Shown: positions 36,862-49,211 of the stretch, piece after piece
Layout of the letters: each line of letters starts with the position of its first letter
How positions within the stretch are numbered: the first letter of the stretch is position 1
Origin: Eleginops maclovinus
Taxonomy: Eukaryota; Chordata; Actinopteri; Perciformes; Eleginopidae
NCBI RefSeq assembly: GCF_036324505.1
Contig: NC_086350.1
Coordinates: 23,885,757 to 23,949,756 of the forward strand
Direction: 5' to 3'
Length of the DNA stretch: 64,000 bases
Program-made: the position numbers and the translations under genes
Notes under the pieces: model-generated
The model's database searches: none
Told to the model about the DNA's origin: nothing
The model's input: the letters and a program-made list of their open reading frames with translations, nothing else

Positions 36862-39800
36862 TGTTGGCAGTGCACGTGTCAATTAAGGTCTGCCTATGTG
36901 CACATTGCAGCAGCCCAGGATGTCTTCCCAGTTCATTTTATGCTAGACTGGCTGGCCTACCAAAAGCCCCAGAGCGATCACATGACCGTGTCAGCCAGTC
37001 ACAGGGGAGCCTGTGACAGAGCCGCGCAGATGAGGCGCCATGCTGCCTGCTGCCTCCCTGTGTGTGTGTGTTTGTCTTAATTGTTACATGACTGCATACT
37101 TATTGCCTCCCTGATATTTCACCCACTCTGAGTCTGTGTGGTTCCCCCCTCACAGAAGCTCTCATGTCTAGGAAGTATGTGAAGAGTGTGTGTGCTTACG
37201 CAACCATCAAATTGCTTTCTAAAGGTAATCTCCGAGACGTTCAAGTTGTTCACAACTACTTAATTCTGTCTACCGGTGCGCATCGTTTCTCATTACACAT
37301 ATTGTTGGAATCATTTTGGTTCAAAATCTTATCAACCATCAAAATGTCCTAATTTTGCTATTACTGGCCAGAGGATTACATATCCTGAGTGTATCAGTCT
37401 TTTAGACTAATCTATTAATGTGACACAGTAACCAAGTGTTTGAAACAGCAACTGTAATCTGAGAGGAAATGTTTCTTTCCAAACATTCCTGAGAATACAA
37501 TTTAGTTGCATGGTAATATATGGTATGCTAAACCACCTTAATGCAAAAAATGGGTCACTGATGGTAAAAAATGTAAATGACTGAAAATAGATATAGTTGT
37601 AAAACGCCCATTATATATCATCTATTTAACCAGGTAAAAAGTCGCATTGAGATTAAAATCTCTTTTTCAAGAGCGACCTGGCCAAGAGGGCAGCATGGAC
37701 AATTGTATAGCCCAAACAATACAGGCAGACAAAGACAGCTGTCATAAAAAACAATTACTAGTGACTTAACTTACTTGTCTTTTCCTTGGTCCTGCTCTGC
37801 TGTTACACTAGGTTTAAGCATGTCACACATAAACATTTAAATGATTTTGTCAGAAGTAAACAAAATGTTCCTCACAAGGAAACTGATTGTTGTTTTGTGC
37901 TTGTGGTTCAATTTGACTGCCTCAGTGAGGTGACTTAATAAACATGTTTTGAAGCTACTGACACGTTGGAATATAAGAAAATGGAGAGAAAATCATGGTG
38001 CAATTATCCAGTAATTGCCACTTGTGGCCACAGTGGCGGCTAGTCTCGCTTTAATTAACCTAAGCAGTATACATTTCCATGGAACACAGCTTGAATTATC
38101 TCTGATACACCCTACCTTCTTGGAATACGATGAAGATTACTGCAATTTATAGTGAAATTAAATGTGACAATCAGCCTTCTGAATACTATTATTACTTTAT
38201 ATGAGCTCCATCAGCCTTTATTGGAAGCAGGAGCAGCAACAAGTGAAACCAATGGATGTATAAAGAGAGCTGGATATAGCAATGTAGGATGGGTCCCCTT
38301 ACTTCTAATGGAAGTTGTTCAGTGTCACATGAAGCCATTGTGTTTTGCTAAAGCCTCGCCTCCAATCCACTCCATCATGGTAGTGTCATGGCCAGTCTCG
38401 GCTCAGACGTTCTCTACGTTTCGTTTCTTTCCCTATGTATTTTTGGGTCAAATGACATCACAAAAATGTGTTTCAATGACAGGCTCACTTCCTGGGGGCT
38501 TGGTGCAAACCACTGTGTCATTTTCCCCTGTGTGTTGCCTGTCAGGCAGCGACCTCCAACACAGGCGTTGATCACTGGCATGTCTCTCTTTTCAGTGAGC
38601 CAACCAGTGCTAATAAACACTGTTCACCATGACTGTTGGCTCCACCGGCTAGGCGCCTAACTAACTGAGTAATCACAGCTTCCAGTCGGCAGCAGAAACA
38701 CATGTTAAAGCCTCGCCGGGAGCCAGGCAGGTAGCAGCGAGGCAGGGCAGTCTAAATAATGGCAGACTATGCCAGATGCCAGATGATAAAAATCATAGCA
38801 GAGCAGGGGCTGTCTGCCAGGCAGAGAGGTACAAACCAAGCAATAATACATATCCCTAGAGACTGACCTAGTTTGCTTCTTGTTAGGTAGCTTGCTGCCT
38901 AATACACATCATTATTTTTAACTTTCTGCCAATTTTCTGACATTTCCGAAATAAATTGTGTCGATTATTTGCCACTGGCTGTTTGGAACCTGTGTTTATT
39001 CTGACCCCCAACAGTGCTGTTGTACCTGAAATAGAACGTAATCACTTGAACTGCAGTTTGTATTTTGTGAGTTTCTCTCTGTGTTCATCTATGTTTTGAC
39101 ATTTTCAAATTCTTAGTATGGCCATTTTGTCTGGATGGCTGCAGTGACCTTAGCAAAGAACAGTCCAGATGTCACTGTAGAATCTCTTTAGTAACATTTA
39201 CCCAGATAAAAATAAATTCACCCTCATGAGATGCTTGCATGACTTTTAAAAAACGGACTTGTCACTGCAAGTATTGGGTTGATTGGATTTCCCAGGGTCA
39301 GGACCAGCTCGAAACATGTCTTAGCACTTGATGTGATAAATGTGGTCAATAAAACACAGTTCGGTATGTTTTCAGCCCAGTAACCTTTGTAATATATTTG
39401 AATTGTATCTCAATACTTTGAACCTTCAAGCTCAAGAATCCAATTTGCCGTGAGTTAAGTTATGGATGCAGTCAATCTGTTGAGTTCTGGTATATTGTTC
39501 ATCTATTTCGTCATTGCATAGCACTTAGTAACGTCAAGAACCTGCTTAAAAGTCCTCGTCTCAGAAACCAATTTTAATCCGGGTGTCAATTAAAATTCTA
39601 TTGGTGGAAAAGAGTCATTTCATATAGTTTGTGATGATGTCTTGCTATAGTACATGGAAGGTTGGCGGGGGGGACATACATCATCAAACAGAAGGCCATA
39701 CAGCCTGAGGTCTAAATATAATTTACAGTAACACGATTTGTTAAGTACTTAAGTTGTTTTATTATCATCACTGATCACCTGAAATATTCTTTAGCTACAA

Positions 39801-40492
39801 TACAACATTTTAATAAACTATTCCTTTTATGGGAAATAAATTCAAATCATAGCATACAGTTTGTTTTTATCTGTTTTGCTTTGTCTATAGGCCAACTTAT
39901 CCCCAGTTATTCAAATTGTATTATGACAGATTAGTAAACAATTTATGGGTCCATTTATCATTTATCTTTGAACTGTTGCCACAGTGTGTTAAGCCTTTAT
40001 ATGGGTTTTTCATCCTGCCATCACACTACTGTGTGCAGCCGCCTGTTTACATGCATGGCGCAGTCACCATAGATGCTTAAAACTGATTTCTGTGATCTAC
40101 AAATCTTTGTATTCTATTTCCGTCATTTCATCTGCAGACATTTTTGGTCCATTAAAACTTTCTCAGTGTGTTAAAATGACATGAATTGTTTTGTGCTGTA
40201 CTTGAAATTGAAATTCTTGTTTTTGATAGCATCATTGCACCTCATCAGTGTGCCTTGTTACAGCTGTGTGTCGGGGCGATAAAAGAAATACAGGACAGAC
40301 ATCACATAAGCACAGAACACTCTGTTTCCTTCTTTATCCATTGTAATGGTTACCCTGGTGACGGTATCCCTGTGGTTGCTGTGGAGACGCAGCAGCAGAA
40401 GCAGCCCTGCTGTCAGGCTGAATAAGGCGGTTGATTCACTGTTACCTCCAAAAAGATTCAGTCGCTGCCTTGTTTCTTTTCATATATGGTCG
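36862..40492 (+). other. kiaa1549: Intron 1; contains transposon debris near 37613-37700 and 38230-38480
   Basis: The segment at 37613-37700 (ATCTATTTAACCAGGTAAAA, then TTTTTCAAGAGCGACCTGGC) matches a common fish repeat end. The segment at about 38230-38480 (GCCTCGCCTCCAATCCACTC, AAATGACATCACA) resembles one at about 52370-52690 (AAATGGCATCACATGACGG). The remainder is unassigned. Confidence 0.4.
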
Positions 40493-40880
40493 TATGGTGG
40501 CAGACAGGTGCAAACACGCTACAACGGCCCTAAACAATTCAATCAGGAGAAATGCAATGCACTTTCAAATCTATTTAAATATAAAAACAAAAAAGTGCCA
40601 AGACTCTTTTGCCAAATTGAAAAAACATGTGCTGGGTTTACTAAAAGCGCTGCAAATACAAAACGCTGCAAAAAGCTCCAAACACAACAGGAACGGGGAC
40701 ACTAAAAAGTGATGCACACATCTGGGACTGCAGCGCTTGTTGGCGTTAGGGGATTATAAAGTTGGCCAACTGTCCCTCTCTCAGAATTAGTCTGTTTCAT
40801 AATCAAGTGTTTTGTCAGTACATTTGTGAGCTATGTTAGCTCGCTAGCTTACAGCAGGTCTGCAATAATATCATATTGTT
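40493..40880 (+). mobile_element. Fold-back element, family C, partial copy with rearranged interior
   Basis: Starts TATGGTGGCAGACAGGTGCA with AACACGCTAC next, matching the left terminus of the 57119-57642 element. GGACACTAAAAAGTGATGCA follows as in that copy. After about 40735 it runs GGGGATTATAAAGTTGGCCA and TTAGCTCGCTAGCTTACAGC, which correspond to the reverse complement of the 57k interior. No right terminus is recognisable. Confidence 0.55.
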
Positions 40881-43389
40881 TGAGGACATTCAGTTATCGA
40901 AGACACCAGTGTAACAAGGCTTTAAGAAGAAACTGGAAATGAATGGTTCAAAAAGCCCCCCAGGTACTTATTTTGTTCTCTCAAAAACATGTCTAAAGCT
41001 TGAAAGGCCAAAAAGCAACAACTTCACTTTAAATGTCCTTTTAGCAATCTCCAGTGAAGTATCAGGGAAACAGCTTGACACGGTTATTGACAAAACGATT
41101 ATTATACATTTTGGGCTGAACAGCCAGAAACCTCCATGTAAAAAGCCGTGAAAAATGACCTTTCAGCTTTGACATTTTCTGACTTTTTGTGTTCCCCCGC
41201 CCGCATACAAGTCCAGAGACCACAAAGACACACATAAACACACACACATAATTATCAGTCTAGCAGGCCATCATGTTGGCTCAGTGGAATAAAACTGGAT
41301 CTAATCAATTAAATATCTATTTTCTTCTTAATGGTTTACACTTTGTATGCTATCCTCATCAGCTACATTATCATGTTTCAGTCTTTAACCTATTTCAGTA
41401 AACAAATGTGCATCAGTCAGATACTTTTCATAGCTGAATTTTGCGACACTATACCTTCACAGACACAAACGCTCACACGTTGTTTCTGGCATATATCCTT
41501 TTTAATCTACATTCCCCTTCTGAGCTTTGCTATACGCCAAAGTCTTACATCAGCTATTCTTAAATTAAGTCAGGCAACATCAGTCCAAATGCAATCTCAA
41601 GTTCAAAGTAGATCCTATGTGACGTTCAAAGAGACATCACATCAAGTCAAGTTGGGGATGAGTAGTGATGAGGAGAATCAAAGGTAAAGAAGAAAATCCT
41701 AAGAGGTAGAGTAGTGTTTCAGCATATGTGGCTCATAAGAATGATATGCATGACTATGTATGTGCTTATTCTTTTCAAAAGGAAGAATTTAGAGAAATGA
41801 GCTATGTCACTATAAACTACAAATGTAATGTCCTCCTGTTTCTCACCCCTTTGAACATATACACTTTATTTTTCCTTTTTTATTTGAGAATTGCTTCTCA
41901 AGTTCAGTCCTCCATTATCTTCTGTGTAGATGGAGCTGATCACATTTGGTGCTTTATCTTGAGTCATTAGCTAATCCATCCATTTTATTAGTGCATTGAA
42001 TCATTTGTGACGAAGTGTGAAATCTTGGCATTGCGTCTATTTTCCCATTTAACATAATTATTAAACCTGAAAAAGTTCCTTCCTTTTTTTCACTGTTCTG
42101 TTGCAGTCAGTTCCCACATTGGGGAGTTGTTGTCAGGCAGTTTTCCTCACACTTTGGCAGTATCACTGAGTAAGTTGGCACACTTTGTCCTAACTCTACC
42201 CACAACCATCCCTTCAGAGAATAACAATTACAAACCATTTATTTCTGCCACACTGCTTGTTTTAACCACAAAGAATAAGATAAATTACTAGAGATAAATT
42301 GTTAGATACCCATTTATCGTATTAATAATGTGATCCCACAATTCATACTTTTCATATATATTTAATCCTGCCTACCATTCATCGACCCTAACCCTAATTA
42401 TGTACATCAAAAACACCATTGTTTTGTTCAGTATGGAAATAGCAGACTATTGATTTTTTTCCAGTCATTACCAAACATTGATCCACTTACCTGACCATCC
42501 ACCCATTTACCAGTCCATCCATTTTTTTCCTGTAACTTGATCCACACAAACAGATGGATGCCCTGAATAGATCCAGGAAATGGTTACATGTCCGTCCTGT
42601 TGGACGGCCTTACTCTGTTGGACAAAACCAACTGGCTTGGGACCATCCTTACTCCCACTGAGTCTCATACCACCTCTAGTATTACCGGCCCTCCCACTTT
42701 TACAATAAAGCCTTTGTGATTTTAAAGGAAAACACATTTAAACACATTGTCACTGAGAAAATAATTCTATTCCCTCAGCCTACACTCTTTTCTTCGGAGA
42801 CCTTAATTACATCATTTGACAGGTGGACCTGAATTTGCCCACTATAGAAATAACCTTAACGCCAAGTCTGCCAACAATAATGCAAGTAAAATGCAGACTA
42901 GAAGTGCCTTTTATATTGTCTGTTAGACAAATTGCTGTAAATTTAATTAATTTGTCATTATATCACCATCATTGTTTTCGGCCGGCTATAGCTTGTTTCT
43001 TTTTGTAACCAGTAGAAACATTATTCGGACGAGATGCTAAGTAAGTACAACTGAACTCTGAACAAGACATTTCCATGGGACCAAATTCCCAGACAACACA
43101 CTAACCTTTCATCCACCTCACAAACAGTATGCATTACATTAATCATCATGTGAACAACATATTTTGTCTTTCTTAATACTGTGAGCCCTGTTTATGTTTA
43201 ACTCTGACTACATTTTGCACATTTTTGCGCATTTGTGCGCAGCCCTCCAAATTAAAATATAGTTTGCCATATATTCATTGTCCTAATTGTTTAATTTTTT
43301 TAGCTTTTAAGGTTCTTTGTATATTTCCATTTCCATTTGGTGTAAAGTAAATTAAAAAAAATATTTTCTTAGATTGTTTTATGTTCGTA
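40881..43389 (+). other. kiaa1549: Intron 1, nothing recognised
   Basis: AT-rich, no supported exon, RNA gene or named repeat. Confidence 0.4.
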
Positions 43390-43460
43390 CCACCAGACTC
43401 CAAAGCAAATTCCTTGTATGTGTAAACGTACCTGGCAATAAACTTGATTCTGATTCTGAA
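43390..43460 (+). mobile_element. LINE 3' tail (plus strand)
   Basis: AAATTCCTTGTATGTGTAAA, then CTGGCAATAAACTTGATTCT with GATTCTGAAG, is the short-repeat tail of a fish L2/Rex1-type LINE. Only the 3' end is present. Confidence 0.55.
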
Positions 43461-43507
43461 GTCTTTAGGAGAATATAGATGATGAGGCATTAGGAAAAGG
43501 AGTCCGG

Positions 43508-43560
43508 TAATTTTCTCATAGACTTTTACACAATCAGAATATAAATCTATGAGAAAATTA
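43508..43560. repeat. Inverted repeat, 15-bp perfect arms
   Basis: TAATTTTCTCATAGA (43508-43522) and its exact reverse complement TCTATGAGAAAATTA (43546-43560), with a 23-nt loop. The words resemble a common fish MITE interior, so this is probably element debris. Confidence 0.85.
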
Positions 43561-45500
43561 TTTTCAATTGGATTTCTCAGTTTCTCCTTGCTTTGAAATA
43601 AGACATAAAGCTAGACCCAGCATCGTTTGCAGCCCTAAGTGCTAGTTGGCCACCACTGTTTTAACATATTTTCTATGAATTTCACTACCCCTAAATCTTG
43701 TAATATGATGCCACAATTTTGTTTACACTTTTTATGTTACATCTTCTCAGTAGCTGCATTGTTAGTGAGCCCAGCTCTCGGCACATTGTGTTCTCTCTCG
43801 CATTCTGAGGCTGGAACAGTTTCTGCCAGCAACTAAAACCAACACCACTATTTGGCATGGACTAATTAGGTGGAACTACAAAACTCTTCATAATTTGAAA
43901 TCATTTGACAATCCTCTGTACCGCAGCCTGATGATGTTGCTTTATCCAAAAAAAAGTGCCAAGTACAGCTCTAAAATAGAAATGAGGCGTGTTATATAGT
44001 ATCTGGCACGTTTGATGATTACTATATTGAAAACCTGCCACCCATTGGCTAGTTGGCAGATTCAATGAAGAAGACCCCCCTCTCCTCACTTTTCCCTCTG
44101 ATTTTCATGGAGCTGTGGACCAGCTGGCTCTGTGCCATTGTCACACTTCCTAACCAACTGTCCTGCTCACAGTCAGGGTGGCACTACGGATCAACTCTGT
44201 TTGGGAGGTACACCACAGGATCGTGGGGGGGAAAAGCCATGGCTACAGACCATAGACATTCACGGGCGTATCATCCAGCCACCTGGGAACGACTAATCTG
44301 AACGCTCCGAAAGCTGGTAGTGACCTGGCAACGCTTTACATGCTTGTTTTGGCATTTACAGAGATTCAGTGGGGCATCAGTGGGCACAATGCCAACTGGC
44401 GGGTATTATGGTCAATACATAAAATGATCTAAAATCCTTGTAAATGGCCAACAGGGCTTTGTGCACCATTTCCATGTGCTGATTATCATAATCTACCAAA
44501 AGCTGACACGGAAATAGACAAAAAAAAGTCCAGTGTGTTTTGTGAAAATATATAAACCAGGTCAGTACTACTCAGATCCACACTTATCCTTCTTTAATCC
44601 ACACTTTCTGTCCTACCAACCATCCATCCATGCAGTCCATATTTGTTCTCAGTGGAGGTTCTTCTATCCCAGCGTTTTGTCAGAGGTCTGATGGTAGGGT
44701 CACATATGTTGCTCTCAGCCTGAGCAGGTGGCTAGCTGCTGGAGGAGAAGACTCTCAAAACACTGCTAACAGCCATGCATACTGTGCAGTCCTTCCATCT
44801 ACCCATTCATCCTTTCACTACTCCATTCAACCTGAATTATTAATGATGGCTGTCAACACACATATGTTAATTATCTCAAATAACCATTGATTATTGAATC
44901 AGAGGCCCCATTACCAACCCGGTTAATGGTATGCATTACTTATTAGTAGAGTGTAGGTTAAAAACTGCTGGAGGAACAAACATGCTAAAGTAAATATTAC
45001 TGGTAAAGTGTAAGTAAGAACACATGAAAAATCAAAGATGAAAACATACAAATACAAAAGTAAAGAAAGCATTATAATAACTGTTAAAAAAAAAAGGAGT
45101 CAAAGAGGGTATGATTTAGAAACCAAAGACCATATTTAATTAATTCAAAAAGTGCAATTAGCTTTTGGCTCCTAAGTACCAATACTCCAAATAAAAAGAA
45201 ACATTACTCAGGGTAACTTGGGGGCAGTAAAACATTAACGCTCTATCTCCATTAAGTTGTAATGGTGAACATTCGCAAATAATTCCCTATTTACATATCA
45301 AATGTGGCAACCATTTAAAGTCATGTTTCTGTCTAGTGGACAAATGGTAGTCCAATAATCGATGTTTTTTAGCTCTGTTTTGGTCTCAACTAACTCCTAT
45401 GGGAAAAAATTACCTTGTTTTTTTGGCATGGTAGTATAAGTCTGACTTTTTGAAAACAGCTTCCTGCCAATGATAGAAGCAAGGTTGATACGAGCAGAAT
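43561..45500 (+). other. kiaa1549: Intron 1, nothing recognised
   Basis: AT-rich noncoding sequence with no specific feature supported. Confidence 0.4.
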
Positions 45501-45504
45501 GTGC

Positions 45505-45560
45505 AGATCTCTTTCCCCTCTGTGGGACGAATAAAGGTACTCTGATTCTCATTCTGACAG
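45505..45560 (+). mobile_element. LINE 3' tail, same family as the 19175-20010 element
   Basis: TCTGTGGGACGAATAAAGGT with ACTCTGATTCTCATTCTGAC matches, on the plus strand, the 3' end of the minus-strand LINE at 19175. Only the terminal 50-60 bp is recognisable. Confidence 0.65.
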
Positions 45561-45829
45561 TAAAATGAAACAAAGTGCTAAAATACTCTGTAGAGCTATA
45601 TGGAGATTTGCAGGTAAAATTCAGTGTAGTTAATGAGTCATTTAATATAATCCTTTGATCAATTGTTTAATATAAAAAAGATAAGTGCTGCTGTAATATC
45701 CCATTGAAGTATAACAACAGGGTTTCAGTCAGGAGAGACCTGTTTTGATGTAACAATATATACAGTATTTTTTGCCAAGAATACACGGATGATGTAACAG
45801 TGTTTAGCAATTACACTTTGTGTGGGAGT

Positions 45830-46255
45830 ATCATTCAGGAGGTGGAAAACCGAGCCGATAAACCACCCCCCTGGGGTCTAGACACTGGTGGTGGTGGAGG
45901 CATGAAGGGATTGATTGAGGTCGGTCTGAAGAGGAGTGGTTTAAGCTTGACGTAAAACCTGGATTCGGAGGAACGGGAGGTGGAAGGGGTGGAGGAGGGC
46001 TGCGTTGAGTGACCTGAAATGACAGCTGAGAGGAGGGGAGAGAGCAGATTTGAAAGGTCTAACAATGCGCTGTGATAGGCTTGTGGGAAGAGAGGTGAAG
46101 TGATAGGTTGAGCTGGGGAGTGATCGCCCCTGATCGCTGATTGAAAGGGTGAGCGTAGTAAAATGGGAATATGTGAATGACAAATATAAAGACGGTCTTC
46201 CTGGTTGAACTTGTGCTGAGCTTCATTTGTTTTGTCAGGTAATTCCACTCACAGT
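45830..46255 (-). other. GC-rich block with a 137-codon minus-strand open frame, unassigned
   Basis: The block differs from its AT-rich surroundings. On the minus strand it is open for 137 codons with a Ser/Pro/Leu-rich translation, starting MELPDKTNEAQHKFNQED. The content is low in complexity and matches no domain I know. The G-rich plus strand (GGAACGGGAGGTGGAAGGGG) may simply avoid stops on the complement. Transposon or retroelement untranslated sequence is the likeliest explanation; I do not call a gene. Confidence 0.25.
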
Positions 46256-47377
46256 CCCTTAAGAGTGCTGCAGCAAGTCACACAATCTTTACTTAAACGT
46301 GACATTTTGCTCAAACTGTTATATGTGCCTATGTTAGCAAGAGTGCTATCAGTATTTATTCCTAACGCAACACGTTTCCAGACGAGATAAATTGCTGCAA
46401 AAAATAAATATGACATGTCAATTCAATTTAACAAGCTGTTTCGGTTTCCATTTCTAACTTTGCCAATTCCTCCCTTCTCTAATCAAGCTTTGGATGGTGC
46501 CGCTAACAAACAACATAGACCCTGTAGAGGCTGACATAAATGTTGATGACATTTATGATGTGACACCCTATGACAGGAAACAGATTGCTTAGTGGTGGCT
46601 CTTAATAGCGGGGTAGCTAAGGAACCTAAGCCCAGAGCTGGTTCTGTTAAGCCTCTCTCGTTTAGCATCGCTGTCTTTTAATTAACCAATCCTCTGTAGA
46701 GACATGAGAGCGTGGGAAGTGTGGGACCCACGCACACACTTAACAAGGATGAAATGAGTGTGTGCTCACATAAATAAATAAATAAAAATACTCCGCCTGG
46801 CACCCGCTTTCCACTTCCAATAGCTAAAACAGAAGAGACTCGACGTCAGGCTCGAGTGATGCCAACCCTTTTAAATTCAGAACAAACGAGCAGATGCAAT
46901 AAAGCTTGACACAGGGAGAAAGCCAGCGAGCCAGTTAGATGGTCAGCCGTGTTTTTATTTTTTTCCATCTTTCAATTCCACTACAGCAAGGTGCCTTTGA
47001 GACTGAATGTATTAGGCAGGATCATCGCCTCAGTCTGCCAAACCTTCAGGCTTTGTTGAAGCTACACAGAAGATGAAGACAGTTCACAGAATGATGATAA
47101 AGGCCGGAGTGAAACACTTTGACTGGATGCTATCTCTGCTGCTCCATTACAATACATCTGACTACTGGATGTCAAATGGAAAAAAATGACTTGATAAACT
47201 ATCATTACTCACAACAAACTCTGCTCAGAAAAACATATTTCATCCTCATCAGCATTAGCTATAAGCTCAGAGGCTGAGTGGTTGTGTATGTTCTAGGAAT
47301 AATAAATCCACAAGCTAGCATGGCTAACCTAACAGATCCGATTAGTATCTGTGAAATCACAGCTGATTAGGGTGTGT

Positions 47378-47427
<50 letters not shown>

Positions 47428-48578
47428 TTATTTATACACTCTAGAATGCCTAAATTAATTCCCCATGCTTTATCCTCTAAAACATAACTGACCTACTTTA
47501 GACATCAGTACTGTTTTTCCACAATGTAAGACTTTTGTATTTAATCCCTTTGGATAAATGTGTGTGAGGCGGATGAGAGAAAGAGAAAGAATCTGCATAT
47601 TTAAGCATATGATGATGTGTGTGTGTGAGCAGAGCAGCTTTAAATCTCCTTGCCCTTGAAAATTTGTGCCGGCATTATGAGGACTAATGATTTGATGGCT
47701 CCAGCTGTGTATGCACGCATGTGTGTTTGTGTGCATTTAAATAACTACGATTGGAGTTATTGTATATATATGCGATCACGATCAAAGAGTTTTAAGTAGC
47801 CCGTGCCAAATATCTTTCTCAGTTTGCATCATATTTAGTCAACCTCATCCTGTTTTTTATACTTCCCTCAAGCCATTTTAATCTTATCTTAGTCAAAGCA
47901 AACATTAACTGTTTGACAAGTTTTCATCATGGAAGCGGTTGACATTCATCTTGTTTAGTCCTCAGATTAAATTGAACAGTTCAGTCAATCTCGCCAACAT
48001 TTCCTTTAACCAAGCCAGTTGCTGTCATTGTTAACTTTGACTTTAGTATATAATCCTTATTTAATGTGTCAATAGACAAATTGACTATGCCCACAGTTTT
48101 GGTAGCGGCTGTAGGCAGTTTTAAAAATATCTACGAAAGGCTCAACGCAGAAGCACTGTTACGCGAAAGGATAAACCCCTTCCAGTCCTTGTTTGCTTTT
48201 ACCCTTTATTCCTCCTCCTCAAAAAATGACAATTTGTACCAGTTACCTGATTATTAATATCACTCGCGGGCTCACCTCCACTCTCTTTCAATGGCAAGAA
48301 CAAAAGAACCGGTGAAAGCAGTCGGGTATAACCATTACCATCACCAAAGCTCTGGTACACAACTGCAATAATGACTAAAAAATACGACCCAATAAATAAA
48401 AAAAATACAGAGACCTTACATGTGGCTCCCAAAGTTTGAGTTAATGAAATGAACACCAGTAGGACAAATGACTCAAGGACCGCTCATAATGATTTTGCTG
48501 CCCGAATCAAACACTAACTCTGCTTTTCCTTTATCCACTCCTCCCTCCACCTCCCCATCCCTCATGTTTCTTATACAG
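46256..48578 (+). other. kiaa1549: Intron 1, final part
   Basis: Noncoding. It contains (TG)n at 47372-47425 and ends with the pyrimidine-rich acceptor CATGTTTCTTATACAG at 48578. Confidence 0.6.
47372..47425. repeat. (TG)n microsatellite
   Basis: About 26 TG units with one TA interruption. Confidence 0.93.
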
Positions 48579-49211
48579 CCCACGGAGATCACCATGGGAA
48601 AGTAAGACGGGCTATCCGGCCTCTGGACCCCGCAGTCCTCATCCCCTGGACTGGAGCCAGAGCTGGGGCTAAAGACAAAGCTTTGATGGATGAGGGCAAA
48701 GTGTTTGCTGAGGCCGGAGCAGCAGTTTGGACTGAAGCAGAAGCAGGAGTCCGTGTCGGGACAGATGGCAAAGTTTTCGCAGGGGCTAGAATTGTGACTG
48801 GAACCTTGACTGAAGTCGGGGCTGAATGGAGTCCCCCAGATGCTAAGGGGGGTGGTCTGCCAATGATGCCCAGAAACGCTGCAGCCGTGGTGGGGCCGCT
48901 GGGCCTGCAGACACGTGGAGAGGGCCAAAGAGAGCAGATAGCCCCTTCCATTCTGGCAGAGACACCAGCCCTGGGAAAACCTTTAGGACTGCTGTCTAAA
49001 GCTGCGTGGTCCAGAAGCTCCTCTTCATCTCCTTCCAAGGCCTCCTCCTCATCCTCCTCTTCCTCCTCTTCATCTACAACAAAAGTATCCTCTTTGCCAT
49101 CCTCCTCCTCTGCAGCCAGCAAAACAGAGAGGGAGACAGCAAGATCAGACAACGTCTCTCTGGTGGTTGTCAACAGCAACTCCTCCAGCACTAACAGCAG
49201 CTCCAGTTCAG
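48579..49211 (+). CDS. kiaa1549: KIAA1549-family (UPF0606) protein, coding exon 2: Ser-rich ectodomain
   Basis: The acceptor ACAG ends at 48578 and the donor CAG|GTATTT begins at 49212. Entering in phase 1 from exon 1 gives an open frame of 211 residues (about 77-287 of the protein). It begins with a His/Lys-rich stretch (HGDHHGKVRRAIRPLDPAV), continues with Ala/Gly/Glu-rich sequence containing two similar KVFAxA words, and ends in a poly-Ser region (residues about 220-255) and Asn/Ser-rich sequence with N-glycosylation sequons. This is a low-complexity, probably extracellular region and is much shorter than the giant exon 2 I associate with mammalian KIAA1549. The upstream ATG at 48683 is internal, not a start. 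Confidence 0.7.
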
